Source of the DNA: Kitasatospora sp. DSM 101779
GTDB lineage: Bacteria > Actinomycetota > Actinomycetes > Streptomycetales > Streptomycetaceae
Direction: 5' to 3'
Assembly (NCBI RefSeq): GCF_025655475.1
Contig: NZ_JAHTIK010000001.1
Location: 1,103,397 to 1,167,396 of the forward strand
DNA length: 64,000 nt
The notes below the pieces were generated by a model that was given only the letters and a program-made list of their open reading frames with translations, had not been told where the DNA came from and did no database searches. Positions 35,855 to 44,454 of the stretch are shown here, in pieces (the stretch's first letter is position 1; each line of letters begins with the position of its first letter). Both the position numbers and the translations under genes were made by a program.

Positions 35855-36721
35855 ATGAACGAGATCCGCCGTGTCGCCGTCGTCGGCGCCGGACAGATGG
35901 GCTCCGGCATCGCCGAGGTCTTCGCCCGCGCCGGGCTCGACACCGTCGTCTGCGAACGCGACACCACAGCCCTGCGCGCCGCCCGCGCCCGCATCGACCG
36001 TTCCCTGCACCGCGCCGCCGTCCGCGGCCGGATCGACGAGCACCGGCGCGCCGAGGCCTGGGCCCACCTGCTGTTCGCCGACGACCTCGAGGCGGTCGCC
36101 GACCGTCAACTCGTCGTCGAGGCCGTCGTCGAGGACGAGGGCGTCAAGACCGAGGTGCTGAGCCGTCTCGACAAGGTGCTCGCCGCCGAGGACGCCGTCC
36201 TCGCCACCAACACCTCGGCCGTCCCGGTCACCCGGCTCGGCATCGCCACCACCCGCGCCACGCACGTGCTCGGCCTGCACTTCTTCAACCCGGCGCCGGT
36301 GATGCCCCTGGTCGAGCTGGTCCCCTCGCTGCACACCGCGCCGGCGGTGCTGCAACGCGTCGAAGCCTTCACCACGGGCGCCCTCGGCAAGCACGTCATC
36401 CGCTCCCGCGACCGGGCCGGCTTCGTGGTCAACGCGCTGCTCGTCCCGTACCTGCTGTCCGCGATCCGGATGGCCGAGGCCGGGCACGCCGGCCCCGAGG
36501 ACATCGACACCGGCATGGTGCACGGCTGCGCCCACCCGATGGGTCCGCTCCGACTGGCCGACCTGATCGGTCTGGACACGGTCGAGGCGATCGCGCGCTC
36601 GCTCTACGAGGAGTACAAGGAGCCGTTGTTCGCGCCGCCGCCGCTGCTCTCCCGGATGGTCGAGGCGGGCCTGCTCGGCCGCAAGACCGGCCGCGGCTTC
36701 CACTCCCACCCGGGGGTGTGA
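35855..36721 (+). CDS. 3-hydroxyacyl-CoA (3-hydroxybutyryl-CoA) dehydrogenase
   Basis: 288 residues from ATG 35855, preceded by GGAGG. NAD-binding VAVVGAGQMGSGIAEVFA; the catalytic His lies in LGLHFFNPAPVMPLVELV (HFFNP); the C-terminal domain has GFVVNALLVPYLLSAIRM and GPLRLADLIGLDTV. Length fits the single-function Hbd/FadB2 type. It oxidises 3-hydroxybutyryl-CoA in fatty acid or PHB breakdown, feeding acetyl-CoA to the glyoxylate shunt encoded just upstream (25 bp after aceB), so probably one operon. Confidence 0.9.
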   Translation: MNEIRRVAVVGAGQMGSGIAEVFARAGLDTVVCERDTTALRAARARIDRSLHRAAVRGRIDEHRRAEAWAHLLFADDLEAVADRQLVVEAVVEDEGVKTEVLSRLDKVLAAEDAVLATNTSAVPVTRLGIATTRATHVLGLHFFNPAPVMPLVELVPSLHTAPAVLQRVEAFTTGALGKHVIRSRDRAGFVVNALLVPYLLSAIRMAEAGHAGPEDIDTGMVHGCAHPMGPLRLADLIGLDTVEAIARSLYEEYKEPLFAPPPLLSRMVEAGLLGRKTGRGFHSHPGV

Positions 36722-36761
36722 CCGGGCACCCGGGGGGGTGACCGGGCCCGCTCCCGAGAAA

Positions 36762-36813
36762 CGGATAGTCCATCCGCATGTGCTACCGTCAGCATAAGCG
36801 GATGAGCTATCCG
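36762..36813 (+). promoter_or_regulatory. two operator copies in the SDR promoter
   Basis: CGGATAGTCCATCCG (36762-36776) and CGGATGAGCTATCCG (36799-36813) are near-palindromes 37 bp apart. A possible -10 (TACCGT, 36784-36789) lies between them. A third, perfect copy precedes the nearby tetR gene, so that regulator probably binds all three. Confidence 0.75.
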
Positions 36814-36836
36814 AATCTCTCGAGGTGGAGGAACGC

Positions 36837-37727
36837 ATGCGGAAGACAGCGGTGGTCACGGCCGGCACGGGCGGCATCGGACTGGAGACGGCCGTGGGCC
36901 TGGCGGCGGCCGGGTACGCGGTGACCGTGGTCGGCCGCGACCCCGACCGGGGCGCGCGGGCGGTCGGGCGGATCGACGCGGCGGGTCCGGCGCACCGCAG
37001 CCGGTTCCTGGCCGCCGACCTCGGCTCGCTCGACCAGGTGCGCACCCTCGCCGAGCGACTGGCGGCCGACCACGCGGCCTCCGGCGATCCGCTGACCGTG
37101 CTGGTCAACAACGTCGGGGCGATGTTCCCCGAGCGCACGAGCCTGGGCGGCGTCGAGGCCTCCTTCGTCGTCAACCACCTCTCGCCGTACCTGCTGACGG
37201 AACTGCTGCTGCCGACGCTGACCGCGGCGGCGCCGAGCAGGATCGTCAACGTCACCTCGGGCGCGGTCGCCCTCGCCAGGCGCGGGTTCGAGACCGTCGA
37301 GCCGCCCGGCGGCTACTACGGCTTCCACTGGTACGGCCGCGCCAAGCTCGCCAACCTGGCCTACACGCTCGACCTCGCCGCGCGACTGGACGGCACGGGC
37401 GTCTCGGTCTTCGCCGCCGATCCGGGCGGGGCCGCGACCGACATGACCGACGGCACCATGACCGACCCGCGGATCGTCTCGCCGGCGCTGCGGCTGCTGT
37501 GGCCGCTGGTGCGCCGCAGGTTCGAGCGCTCGACCTCGGGACCGGCGTCGGCGGCCGCCAGGCCCTCGATCACCGCCGCGACCGACGAGGCCCTGGCGGG
37601 CCGGACCGGCCTGCTCCTCGGCGCCGACACCCGACCCGCGGCGCCGCTCCGCGCGGCCGCCGACCCCCGGGTCGCCGGGGCGGTGCGCCGGCTCAGCGAA
37701 CGGCACGCTCCCCTGAGCACCGCCTGA
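36837..37727 (+). CDS. short-chain dehydrogenase/reductase
   Basis: 296 residues from ATG 36837, with GGAGGA 5 bp upstream. The cofactor motif is slightly unusual (TAGTGGIGLETA), then LVNNVGAMF, the catalytic Ser in VNVTSGAV and Tyr-x-x-x-Lys in YGRAKLANL. Resembles the retinol-dehydrogenase/WWOX-like group; substrate unknown. Two operator copies upstream and the tetR gene downstream indicate repression by that regulator and induction by an unknown compound. Confidence 0.82.
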   Translation: MRKTAVVTAGTGGIGLETAVGLAAAGYAVTVVGRDPDRGARAVGRIDAAGPAHRSRFLAADLGSLDQVRTLAERLAADHAASGDPLTVLVNNVGAMFPERTSLGGVEASFVVNHLSPYLLTELLLPTLTAAAPSRIVNVTSGAVALARRGFETVEPPGGYYGFHWYGRAKLANLAYTLDLAARLDGTGVSVFAADPGGAATDMTDGTMTDPRIVSPALRLLWPLVRRRFERSTSGPASAAARPSITAATDEALAGRTGLLLGADTRPAAPLRAAADPRVAGAVRRLSERHAPLSTA

Positions 37728-37794
37728 CCGTTTCGCCGCGGCGCCTGACAGACCGTCCGGTGCGGCGTCGGCGGCGGCCCGGTCCGGCAGCGCC

Positions 37795-37818
37795 GGCTCC
37801 GGCTCCGGCTCCGGCTCC
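37795..37818. repeat. (GGCTCC)4 hexanucleotide repeat upstream of tetR
   Basis: Four perfect 6-bp units immediately before the tetR operator, in otherwise non-coding DNA. Short and possibly variable in length. Confidence 0.8.
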
Positions 37819-37833
37819 GGCGGCGGAGACATC

Positions 37834-37848
37834 CGGATGGGCCATCCG
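37834..37848 (+). promoter_or_regulatory. TetR operator, perfect palindrome
   Basis: CGGATGGGCCATCCG is a perfect 7+1+7 palindrome, 14 bp before the tetR start, next to TTAGCAT, a likely -10 for a leaderless or short-leader transcript. It shares CGGAT...ATCCG with the two copies before the SDR gene, indicating autoregulation. Confidence 0.8.
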
Positions 37849-37862
37849 ATTAGCATGTGCCC

Positions 37863-38444
37863 ATGACGACGACGCCCCTGCGCAAGGATGCGGCCCGCAA
37901 CTGGGACCGGATCGTCTCCGTCGCCCGCGACCTGGTCGACCGGGGCGAACCGCTGCACCTCAACGACGTCGCCCGTCGCGCCGGGCTCGGGGTCGGCACC
38001 GTCTACCGCCACTTCCCCACGCCCGAGGCCCTGTTGGAGACGGTCGCCGCCCCCTGCCTGGAGGCCCTTGCCGCGCACGGGGAACAGGCGCTGGCCGACA
38101 CCGAGCCGTGGCGCGCGTTCGAGGGCTTCCTGCTCCGCACGGTCGAGGCGCAGGTCTCCGACGCCTCGCTGGCCCCGGTCAACGCCGCGGCCGAGGACGC
38201 GCTGCCGCGCACCGCGGAACTCAAGCGGTCCCTCCGCTCGGCCGGTGCCGCGCTCCTCGACCGGGCCCGCGACGCCGGGGCCGTCCGCCCGGACCTGGCC
38301 GCCACCGACCTCGTCCCGCTCCTGTGCGGCATCGCCCACGCCGTCGACGTGCACGGCGGCACGCCCGCCGACCGCACCGACACCGCCCGGCGCTACCTCG
38401 CCGCCCTCCTCGGCGGCCTGCGGGCCGCACCCCCGACCGGCTGA
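37863..38444 (+). CDS. TetR family repressor controlling the adjacent SDR gene
   Basis: 193 residues from ATG 37863. N-terminal helix-turn-helix (residues about 10-58: RIVSVARDLVDRG, then LNDVARRAGLGVGTVYRHFPTPEALLETV) and a helical ligand domain of the SACE_7040/TetR_C type. No upstream Shine-Dalgarno, consistent with a leaderless transcript. The operator arrangement links it to the SDR gene and itself. Convergent with the SnoaL-like gene, 4 bp apart. Confidence 0.88.
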   Translation: MTTTPLRKDAARNWDRIVSVARDLVDRGEPLHLNDVARRAGLGVGTVYRHFPTPEALLETVAAPCLEALAAHGEQALADTEPWRAFEGFLLRTVEAQVSDASLAPVNAAAEDALPRTAELKRSLRSAGAALLDRARDAGAVRPDLAATDLVPLLCGIAHAVDVHGGTPADRTDTARRYLAALLGGLRAAPPTG

Positions 38445-38448
38445 GGCG

Positions 38449-38850
38449 TCATCCCCCGGTGACGGTGTCCCCGTGACGGTGGGCCACCCGCCATTCGCCG
38501 TCCTCGCGACGGTAGATCTGGGTGACGCGGAGCACGTACGTCCGCGGCCGCCCGTCGACGGACGCCGACACGTGCTCCAGGCCCGCGGTGTACGCCAGGT
38601 CGCCCACCACGTCGGCGACGAGCAGCTCGAACCGGTAGGCGGTGCAGTCGGAGAAGCTCGCCTCCAACGCGGCGAAGAGCTCGCCGACCTCCCGTCGGCC
38701 GACCGCGGTGCGCCACGCCCCGAGGACGCTCACCGGCTCCTGCCGCGACCACAGCGCGCGGCGCGGGGCCGCGTCGCCGTCGTGCAGGGACCGCTCCGCC
38801 GCGTACAGCGCGGTCCCGACCCAGTGCAGGAAGTCGTCACGGTCGGTCAC
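38449..38850 (-). CDS. SnoaL-like / NTF2-fold protein
   Basis: 133 residues from GTG 38850 (MTDRDDFLHWVGTALYAAE). Pattern of the ketosteroid-isomerase-like fold: N-terminal helices with ERSLHDGDAAPRRALWS, a middle ELFAALEASFSD, and C-terminal strands ending in THIYRREDGEWRVAHRH-like sequence. Possibly a small hydrolase, isomerase or binding protein. No partner is evident; substrate unknown. Confidence 0.75.
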   Translation of the reverse strand: MTDRDDFLHWVGTALYAAERSLHDGDAAPRRALWSRQEPVSVLGAWRTAVGRREVGELFAALEASFSDCTAYRFELLVADVVGDLAYTAGLEHVSASVDGRPRTYVLRVTQIYRREDGEWRVAHRHGDTVTGG

Positions 38851-38988
38851 AGGCTCATGATGCCCCGCCACCCCCGGGCGGGGAGCGCAGCACGCCGACC
38901 GGTGTGCGACGCACCGCGGCACGGCACGGCGGTCACGGCACGGCGGTCACCGCCTAACGGTCACGGCACGGCTGACTCGGCACGGCGG

Positions 38989-39552
38989 TCACTGCACGGC
39001 GGCGGCGCGCCGGTCGAGGACGGCCAGGGCGCGCCGGCCCCAGCGAATGTTCTCCTCCTCGAAGGCGAGGCCGCGCAGCAGGGTGAGGTAGGGGCCGATC
39101 CGTTCGGCGCCGGCGAGGAACTCGTCCTCGGTGCGGCCGGCGAGGAGCCGGGTGCGCAGCCGTTCCCAGCGGGCGATCTTCGCCTCGGCCCAGGCGATCC
39201 GTTCGGCGATCGCGGCCCGCACGGCCCCGGCGTCGCCCGCGTCGACCGCGCGGACCTTGACCATCAGTTCGTCGCGGATCGCGCCGGGGCGCAGCGGCTC
39301 GGCGGTGAACTCCCGCAGCTGTCGGCGGCCGGCCTCGGTGAGCGAGAAGAGCCGCTTGTTGGGGCGGCGCTCCTGTTCGACGACGCGGGCCCGGACGAGC
39401 CCCTCGGCCTCCATCCGGTCGAGCTCCCGGTAGAGCTGCTGCGGGGTGGCCATCCAGAAGTTCGCGACCGATGCGTCGAACTCCTTGGCCAGGTCGTACC
39501 CGGACGCCTCGCCCTCCAGCAGTGCGGCCATCACCGCGTTGCGCAACGCCAT
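38989..39552 (-). CDS. PadR family transcriptional regulator
   Basis: 187 residues from ATG 39552. Winged helix (NAVMAALLEGEASGYDLAKEFDASVANFW, LYRELDRMEAEGLVRARVV, then LFSLTEAGRRQL) followed by the PadR C-terminal Vir-type helical domain. Divergent from the SnoaL-like gene at 39668, with a perfect inverted repeat between them that it probably binds. Confidence 0.9.
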   Translation of the reverse strand: MALRNAVMAALLEGEASGYDLAKEFDASVANFWMATPQQLYRELDRMEAEGLVRARVVEQERRPNKRLFSLTEAGRRQLREFTAEPLRPGAIRDELMVKVRAVDAGDAGAVRAAIAERIAWAEAKIARWERLRTRLLAGRTEDEFLAGAERIGPYLTLLRGLAFEEENIRWGRRALAVLDRRAAAVQ

Positions 39553-39626
39553 CCCGACAGGGTAGCGCCGTCCGTGCGGGCGGCTCTGGACAGCGGCGCA
39601 GGTGGCCGCCTAGTCTCCTCCACACC

Positions 39627-39644
39627 TATTCAAAAAGTTGAATA
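39627..39644. promoter_or_regulatory. PadR operator, perfect inverted repeat
   Basis: TATTCAA-AAAG-TTGAATA is a perfect 7-bp inverted repeat with a 4-bp spacer and AT-rich in a GC-rich context. It lies 24 bp before the SnoaL-like start, just upstream of its ribosome binding site, so a bound repressor would block that gene. Confidence 0.8.
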
Positions 39645-39667
39645 TCTCCCCCACCGGAGGTGGCCGG

Positions 39668-40069
39668 ATGCACCCCTTCCGCGAGGCCGTCGAGCGGCGC
39701 GACGCGGCGGCGATCGAGGCGTTGCTCGCCGAGGACGTCGTCTTCACCAGCCCCGTCGCCTTCAAGCCGTACCCGGGCCGGGCGATCACCGCGGCGATCC
39801 TGCGCGCCGTGATGCAGGTCTTCGAGGACTTCCGCTACGTCCGGGAGTTCGCAAGCGAGGACGGCCGCGGGCACGCGCTCGCCTTCACGGCGACGGTGGA
39901 CGGCCGGCGGGTGGACGGCTGCGACTTCCTCCACCTCGACGAGGACGGGCTGATCGACGACCTCACGGTGATGGTCCGTCCGCTGTCCGGCGCCAACGCG
40001 CTGGCCGCCGCGATGGGCGCCCGGTTCGATCAGATCACCCGCGAGGCGATGGAGGCGTCCGCCGGCTGA
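39668..40069 (+). CDS. SnoaL-like / NTF2-fold protein under PadR control
   Basis: 133 residues from ATG 39668, with GGAGG about 8 bp upstream; an alternative upstream TTG start lies inside the operator and is rejected. NTF2 fold: MHPFREAVERRDAAAIEALLAEDVVFTSP at the start, then GRGHALAFTATVDGRRVDGCDFLHLDEDGLIDDLTV. Possibly modifies or sequesters the compound sensed by the divergent PadR regulator. Substrate unknown. Confidence 0.8.
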   Translation: MHPFREAVERRDAAAIEALLAEDVVFTSPVAFKPYPGRAITAAILRAVMQVFEDFRYVREFASEDGRGHALAFTATVDGRRVDGCDFLHLDEDGLIDDLTVMVRPLSGANALAAAMGARFDQITREAMEASAG

Positions 40070-40153
40070 CGGGCGCTCGGCGGGCGGACGGGGAACGGCC
40101 GGTGCGGGGCGACCGCACCGGTCCGCCGCGGCGCCCGCCGGCCCCTCAGCCCC

Positions 40154-40540
40154 TCAGCCGTCGGCCCGCTCGTTCACGCAGAGGACGTTCCCTTCGCTGT
40201 CCTTGAACCAGGCCGCGCGCATCCCCTCGGCCTCCGCCACGCCGTCGACCGTCTTCAGGCCGGGCAGGTCGTAGTCCTCGAAGGTGACGCCGCGGTCGCG
40301 CAGCTCCTTCATCTCGGCGTCGAGGCCGGTCACCTTCCAGCTCGCCAGGGTGTGCCCGGCCTGGCCGCCGTACGGAGTCTCGTAGATCCCGAACTTGGTG
40401 CCGCCACACTCGAAGGTGACCTCCTGCGGGCCCTCCTCGGAGAGCGTCAGCCCCAGGGTGTCGCGGTAGAACGCCTTCGCCCGTTCCAGGTCGGCGGCCG
40501 GAATGATGGCGAGCAGCGGCGCATCAGCAAGCATGTCCAT
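40154..40540 (-). CDS. VOC (glyoxalase/bleomycin-resistance fold) protein
   Basis: 128 residues from ATG 40540; an in-frame ATG at 40534 is equally possible because GGAGGAGGAGG lies just upstream. Single VOC module pair: LAIIPAADLERAKAFYRDTLGLTL in the first half, MRAAWFKDSEGNVLCVNE in the second. Metal-binding residues are only partly visible. Binding or small-molecule-modifying role; substrate unknown. Confidence 0.8.
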   Translation of the reverse strand: MDMLADAPLLAIIPAADLERAKAFYRDTLGLTLSEEGPQEVTFECGGTKFGIYETPYGGQAGHTLASWKVTGLDAEMKELRDRGVTFEDYDLPGLKTVDGVAEAEGMRAAWFKDSEGNVLCVNERADG

Positions 40541-40654
40541 CGCCTCCTCCTCCCAGGCTAGGCCCGCTCGGGTGACGGCGACACCGAAGTCCGAGCGGGC
40601 CTCCGGGGCAGCGGATCGCCGTCCCGGCGAGACTGGTCCCAGGGAGGCGGAACG

Positions 40655-41320
40655 GTGGCGGACGAGCAGCAGGACCTGGCCGCGCAGCAGCGGGAGCACT
40701 GGCAGCGGACGTACGGGCGGCACCCCGGCATGTACGGCGAGGAGCCCTCGGACCCGGCCCGGCACGCCGCCCGGGTGTTCGCCGCGGCGGGCGCGCGGCA
40801 GGTGCTCGAACTCGGTGCCGGGCACGGCCGCGACGCGCTCTTCTTCGCCGACGGCGGCCTGCGGGTCGCGGCCGCGGACTTCAGTGAGGTCGGTCTGCGG
40901 CAGCTGCGGGACGCCGCCGAGCGGCGCGGCACAGCGGACCGCACGGGTGCTGCGGTGTGCGACGTCCGAGCACCGCTGCCGTTCGCCGACGGTTCGGTGG
41001 ACGGCGTCTTCGCGCACATGCTGTTCTGCATGGCGCTGACCACCGCCGAGCTCCGTTCGCTGGTCGGCGAGGTGCGCCGGGTGCTGCGGCCCGGCGGCAG
41101 CCTGGTCTACACCGTGCGGCACACCGGCGACGCCCATGCCGGGGTCGGCACCGGCCACGGCGACGGCATCCGGGAGCACGGCGGCTTCGCGGTGCACTTC
41201 TTCTCCCGCGCCCTGGTGGAGACGCTGGCGGAGGGCTGGCGGCTCGACGAGGTACACGGCTTCGAGGAGGGCGCCCTGCCCCGGCGGCTGTGGCGGGTCA
41301 CCCAGACCCTGCCGGGCTGA
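40655..41320 (+). CDS. class I SAM-dependent methyltransferase
   Basis: 221 residues from GTG 40655, with GGGAGG upstream. Motif I VLELGAGHGRDALFFA, acidic AAADFSEV, motif II-III region LPFADGSVDGVFAHMLFCM and the RPGGSLVYTVRHTGD loop. Resembles tellurite-resistance/UbiE-type methyltransferases. Many His in the second half. Substrate unknown. Confidence 0.8.
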   Translation: MADEQQDLAAQQREHWQRTYGRHPGMYGEEPSDPARHAARVFAAAGARQVLELGAGHGRDALFFADGGLRVAAADFSEVGLRQLRDAAERRGTADRTGAAVCDVRAPLPFADGSVDGVFAHMLFCMALTTAELRSLVGEVRRVLRPGGSLVYTVRHTGDAHAGVGTGHGDGIREHGGFAVHFFSRALVETLAEGWRLDEVHGFEEGALPRRLWRVTQTLPG

Positions 41321-41350
41321 GCCGGGGCCCGGGCCGCGCGGTGCGCCGGC

Positions 41351-41953
41351 TCAGCGGGCCAGGCCGTGCAGCAGCAGCTCGGCGAGGTGGGCGTAGGCGT
41401 CCGCGTCGGCCAGGCCGGTGGCGGCGGCCACCTGCCGCTGCTGGATCCGCACCATCACGGAGGTGATCACGTCGGCGGCGAAGGCCACGTGGACCTCGCG
41501 GAAGGCACCGTCGGCGACGCCCTCGTCGATCAGCTCCTGCACCCGCCGGGCGGCGGCCCGGGTGTTGCGCTCGTACACCTCGGCGGCCGGATCGAAGGCG
41601 GCCACGTCGTCGAAGAAGCGGGCCGACACCGGGGAGAGTTCGCCGGCCACCGCCCGCAGGTAGGCGGCGAGCCGGCGGGCCGGGTCGGTCTCGGCGGCGA
41701 GCGCCGCCTCGACCCGCACCGTCGCGCGCCGGAAGAAGTGCACCACGGCCGCCCGGACGAGCTGTTCCTTGCTGCCGGCCAAGCCGTACAGCGTGCGCTT
41801 GGAGCAGCGCAGCCGGGCGGCCAGGTCGTCCAGGGTCAGCTGGGCGAACCCCTCGGCGATCAGCAGGGCCGTCAGCTCCTCGAAGAGCTCGGTGCGGCGG
41901 GCAGCGCCGCGTCCGGTGAGCCTCGGGCCGTCCACGCGTGGGGTTTCGATCAC
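41351..41953 (-). CDS. TetR family regulator
   Basis: 200 residues from GTG 41953. Helix-turn-helix at about residues 20-65 (LFEELTALLIAEGFAQLTLDDLAARLRCSKRTLYGLAGSKEQL, split here by function: recognition helix CSKRTLYGL). C-terminal ligand domain of TetR type. Divergent from the methyltransferase at 42125, 171 bp apart with a 15-bp tandem repeat between; likely regulates it or itself. Confidence 0.85.
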   Translation of the reverse strand: MIETPRVDGPRLTGRGAARRTELFEELTALLIAEGFAQLTLDDLAARLRCSKRTLYGLAGSKEQLVRAAVVHFFRRATVRVEAALAAETDPARRLAAYLRAVAGELSPVSARFFDDVAAFDPAAEVYERNTRAAARRVQELIDEGVADGAFREVHVAFAADVITSVMVRIQQRQVAAATGLADADAYAHLAELLLHGLAR

Positions 41954-41976
41954 CCGCCCAGTATTCCAGGGGTGAT

Positions 41977-42048
41977 CGCACCGTCCGTCGCCGCACCGTC
42001 CGTCGCCGCACCGTCCGCCGCACTGTCCGTCGCCGCACCGTCCGCCTC
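41977..42048. repeat. 15-bp tandem repeat in a divergent promoter region
   Basis: Five consecutive units of CGCACCGTCCGTCGC or one- to two-base variants, the fourth shortened to 12 bp. They start 24 bp upstream of the tetR start, so they could be repeated regulator sites or simple slippage. Confidence 0.85.
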
Positions 42049-42124
42049 TGCACCGGCGCCGGGCGGGATGGGCCGGACCGCACCTACGCTCGGAAGGTCG
42101 TGCACCGCGGGACGGGAGGCCGCC

Positions 42125-42946
42125 ATGGGCGTCGATCCGGCGAGGACGGAACGGGGCGGGTACGGCGAGACGCTGTTCGAGCCGTGGCGGCCCGGGGAGG
42201 GCGAGCGCATCGACCTGGGCGCGCTGGCCTACGACGGCGCCACCCGCCGCCGGCTGCTCGCCGTCGGGGCGGGGCCGGGCACCCGCTGCCTGGAGATCGG
42301 TGCGGGCACCGGCACGGTCGCCCGCTGGCTGGCCGAGGAGGCGGGCGTCGCCGAGGTCCTGGCGGTCGACCGGGACGTCCGCTTCCTGGAGCCGCACGCC
42401 GGCGGGGCGCTGCGCACGCTGGCCGCCGACGTCACCGCACCCGGCTTCGACCCGGACCGGCCCGACCTGGGCCGCTTCGACCTGGTGCACGCACGCTTCG
42501 TGCTGATGCACGTCCCCGAGCACCGACGGCTGGCGGCCGGGCTCTGCGAGTTCCTGGCGCCCGGCGGGCACCTCGTGCTCGGCGACGCGGTGGACCTCAC
42601 CTCCTCCGCTCCGCCGGAGACCCCGTACCGGCTGGCGATGCGGGCGATGTGGCGGGCGCTGCGGGAGACCATCGGCACCGATGTCAGCCGGACGCCGCGG
42701 TACCCGCGGCTGCTGGCTGAGCTCGGTCTGACGGACGTCGGTGCGGAGATCACGGTGCCCCCGCTGACGGCCGACAGCCCGATCACGGCTTTCTGGCTGG
42801 ACACCTGGCGGCGCTCCCGTCCCGCGATGCTGGCCACCGGCCTGGTCACCCCCGACCGGCTGGCCCGGGCGGAGCGCGCCCTCGCCGAGGGCACGGCGGC
42901 GGACCTCTCCCCCGGTCTGATCACGGCCTGGGGCCGCCGCGGCTGA
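42125..42946 (+). CDS. class I SAM-dependent methyltransferase
   Basis: 273 residues from ATG 42125, with GGGAGG upstream. N-terminal GYGETLFEPWRPGEGERID, motif I CLEIGAGTGTVARWLAEE, acidic EVLAVDRD, then the ADVTAPGF and HARFVLMHVPEH segments and FLAPGGHLVLGDA. Substrate unknown. Adjacent TetR suggests induction by a small molecule. Confidence 0.82.
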   Translation: MGVDPARTERGGYGETLFEPWRPGEGERIDLGALAYDGATRRRLLAVGAGPGTRCLEIGAGTGTVARWLAEEAGVAEVLAVDRDVRFLEPHAGGALRTLAADVTAPGFDPDRPDLGRFDLVHARFVLMHVPEHRRLAAGLCEFLAPGGHLVLGDAVDLTSSAPPETPYRLAMRAMWRALRETIGTDVSRTPRYPRLLAELGLTDVGAEITVPPLTADSPITAFWLDTWRRSRPAMLATGLVTPDRLARAERALAEGTAADLSPGLITAWGRRG

Positions 42947-43004
42947 GCCGGCGCCGGCTCGGCCGCGACACCGGCCGATCGGGACGGTTCGTCCGGGCGG
43001 CCGG

Positions 43005-44213
43005 TCAGGACAGTTCGCCCGGCCGGCGGGTGAGGACGCGGAACTGGGGGCCGTACACGCCGCTGCCGTCGGGGAGCGGGATCTCCATCAGGGCGAGGGC
43101 GGGCTCCTCCAGGGCGTGCATCGAGCGGACGGCGCCGTCCAGCGCGTGCGTGTCGCCGATCGCCCAGGCGCCCTCCAGGGCGTGCACCACGCGACTGAAC
43201 AGCAGGTCGAACCGGCCGAGCAGCTGCCCGGCCGCCGCGGGCGGGTCCGGCCAGCCGCCCGGCGGCACCATGCCCATCGGCCTGGTCTCGGGGAAGGGCA
43301 CCGGGTCGCCGTCGTAGCCCCAGCGGTCGGCGGAGGCGACCACCCGGCGCTCGTGGAAGATCTCGCCGAAGGCGTAGTAGTGGGCGGGCGCGCCGTGGCC
43401 CGCGGGAACGCCCGGGCTGGCGGAGGTGCCCTCGCCCTGCTCCTTGATCACCTCCAGTGCCTCGTCGACGTCGGCCAGGGTGGCCACCGGCCGCAGCATG
43501 TCGGGCCCGATCCGGACGGAGAGCTGCCCGGCGGTGTCGAGCGCCGGCCGGACCTCGTGGAAGGCGTCCTGCAGCGCGGTGTAGAAGGTGCCGATGGTCG
43601 GCCCGGACTCCCGGACGAGCGGCTGCTCGGGGGCCTCGATCGCCATCAGCACGTCCCGGACGTACGACTTGGTGAGCCCGGAGAGGTGCACCGTGAGGTC
43701 GGGCCGGACACCGCCGGGCAGCGGTGCCGGGTACCCGAGGACGGAGGAGGCGATCCGCGGCCGCCCGCCGACCGCGGTGAGCAGGTTGCAGGTCAGCCCC
43801 ATGTGGAACATCTCGTCGCCGACGATGCCCTGGATCAGCCGGGCGGGCTCGCTCGTCCGGTCTTTGATCGACCACCAGGCGCAGAGGTACGGCGGGATGG
43901 TCGCGAGTTCCACGGCGACGGCGATCTGCAGGGCGCGCCGGATCCAGCGGACATCGCGCGGGCCGGGCGCGCTCAGCAAGCGGGCCACCGCATCGGCGTC
44001 GGCCGGCGGCGCCGGAACGTCCGACGGGTCCGGGACAGCGGCCGGCGGGTTCAGCGGCGGCAGCTCCCGCGGCGGGAGGATCGGCGCGGCGGTGGCCTCC
44101 GCGGCGGGCAGCAGGGCGGGGACGGCGGCGAGGCCCGCCGACTTGAGGAAGCCCCGGCGCCCGATGGGTGTGCCCGGCGGCCGGGCGGTCCCGTCCTCGG
44201 CTGCGTCGACCAC
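43005..44213 (-). CDS. ferritin-like protein with Tat-type leader (PF12902/iminophenyl-pyruvate dimer synthase-like)
   Basis: 402 residues from GTG 44213, with GGGAGG 10 bp upstream. The leader IGRRGFLKSAGLAAVPALLP is twin-Arg-like, so export folded is likely. The body has the helical signature of the ferritin-like family related to VioB/RebD C-termini: ELATIPPYLCAWWS, IVGDEMFHMGLTCNLLTAVGG and the TFYTALQDAFHE and HYYAFGEIFHERR segments, with Glu/His that can bind a metal. It may oxidise or bind a small molecule outside the membrane. No pathway partners nearby. Confidence 0.75.
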   Translation of the reverse strand: MVDAAEDGTARPPGTPIGRRGFLKSAGLAAVPALLPAAEATAAPILPPRELPPLNPPAAVPDPSDVPAPPADADAVARLLSAPGPRDVRWIRRALQIAVAVELATIPPYLCAWWSIKDRTSEPARLIQGIVGDEMFHMGLTCNLLTAVGGRPRIASSVLGYPAPLPGGVRPDLTVHLSGLTKSYVRDVLMAIEAPEQPLVRESGPTIGTFYTALQDAFHEVRPALDTAGQLSVRIGPDMLRPVATLADVDEALEVIKEQGEGTSASPGVPAGHGAPAHYYAFGEIFHERRVVASADRWGYDGDPVPFPETRPMGMVPPGGWPDPPAAAGQLLGRFDLLFSRVVHALEGAWAIGDTHALDGAVRSMHALEEPALALMEIPLPDGSGVYGPQFRVLTRRPGELS

Positions 44214-44454
44214 GTGCGGCTCCCTCCCCGACTGCGTCGCCCGGCTGCTGCTGCGCCGGTGCACCCCGGCGGCCGGCCGCCCGGCGGCCGGGGCGGTCGG
44301 TCGTCGGGCATCGGCTGGGACTGCCGACGCTACCCAGCCGACCGGGGACGGGCACGTTTCGCCACCGTGTCAGGGCGAGCCGTCACCCGGGGAGAGCACC
44401 CGGCCGGGGCCGTACGGCGGGGCGGCCGGGGCCGTACGGCGCTCGGTCCGGTGG

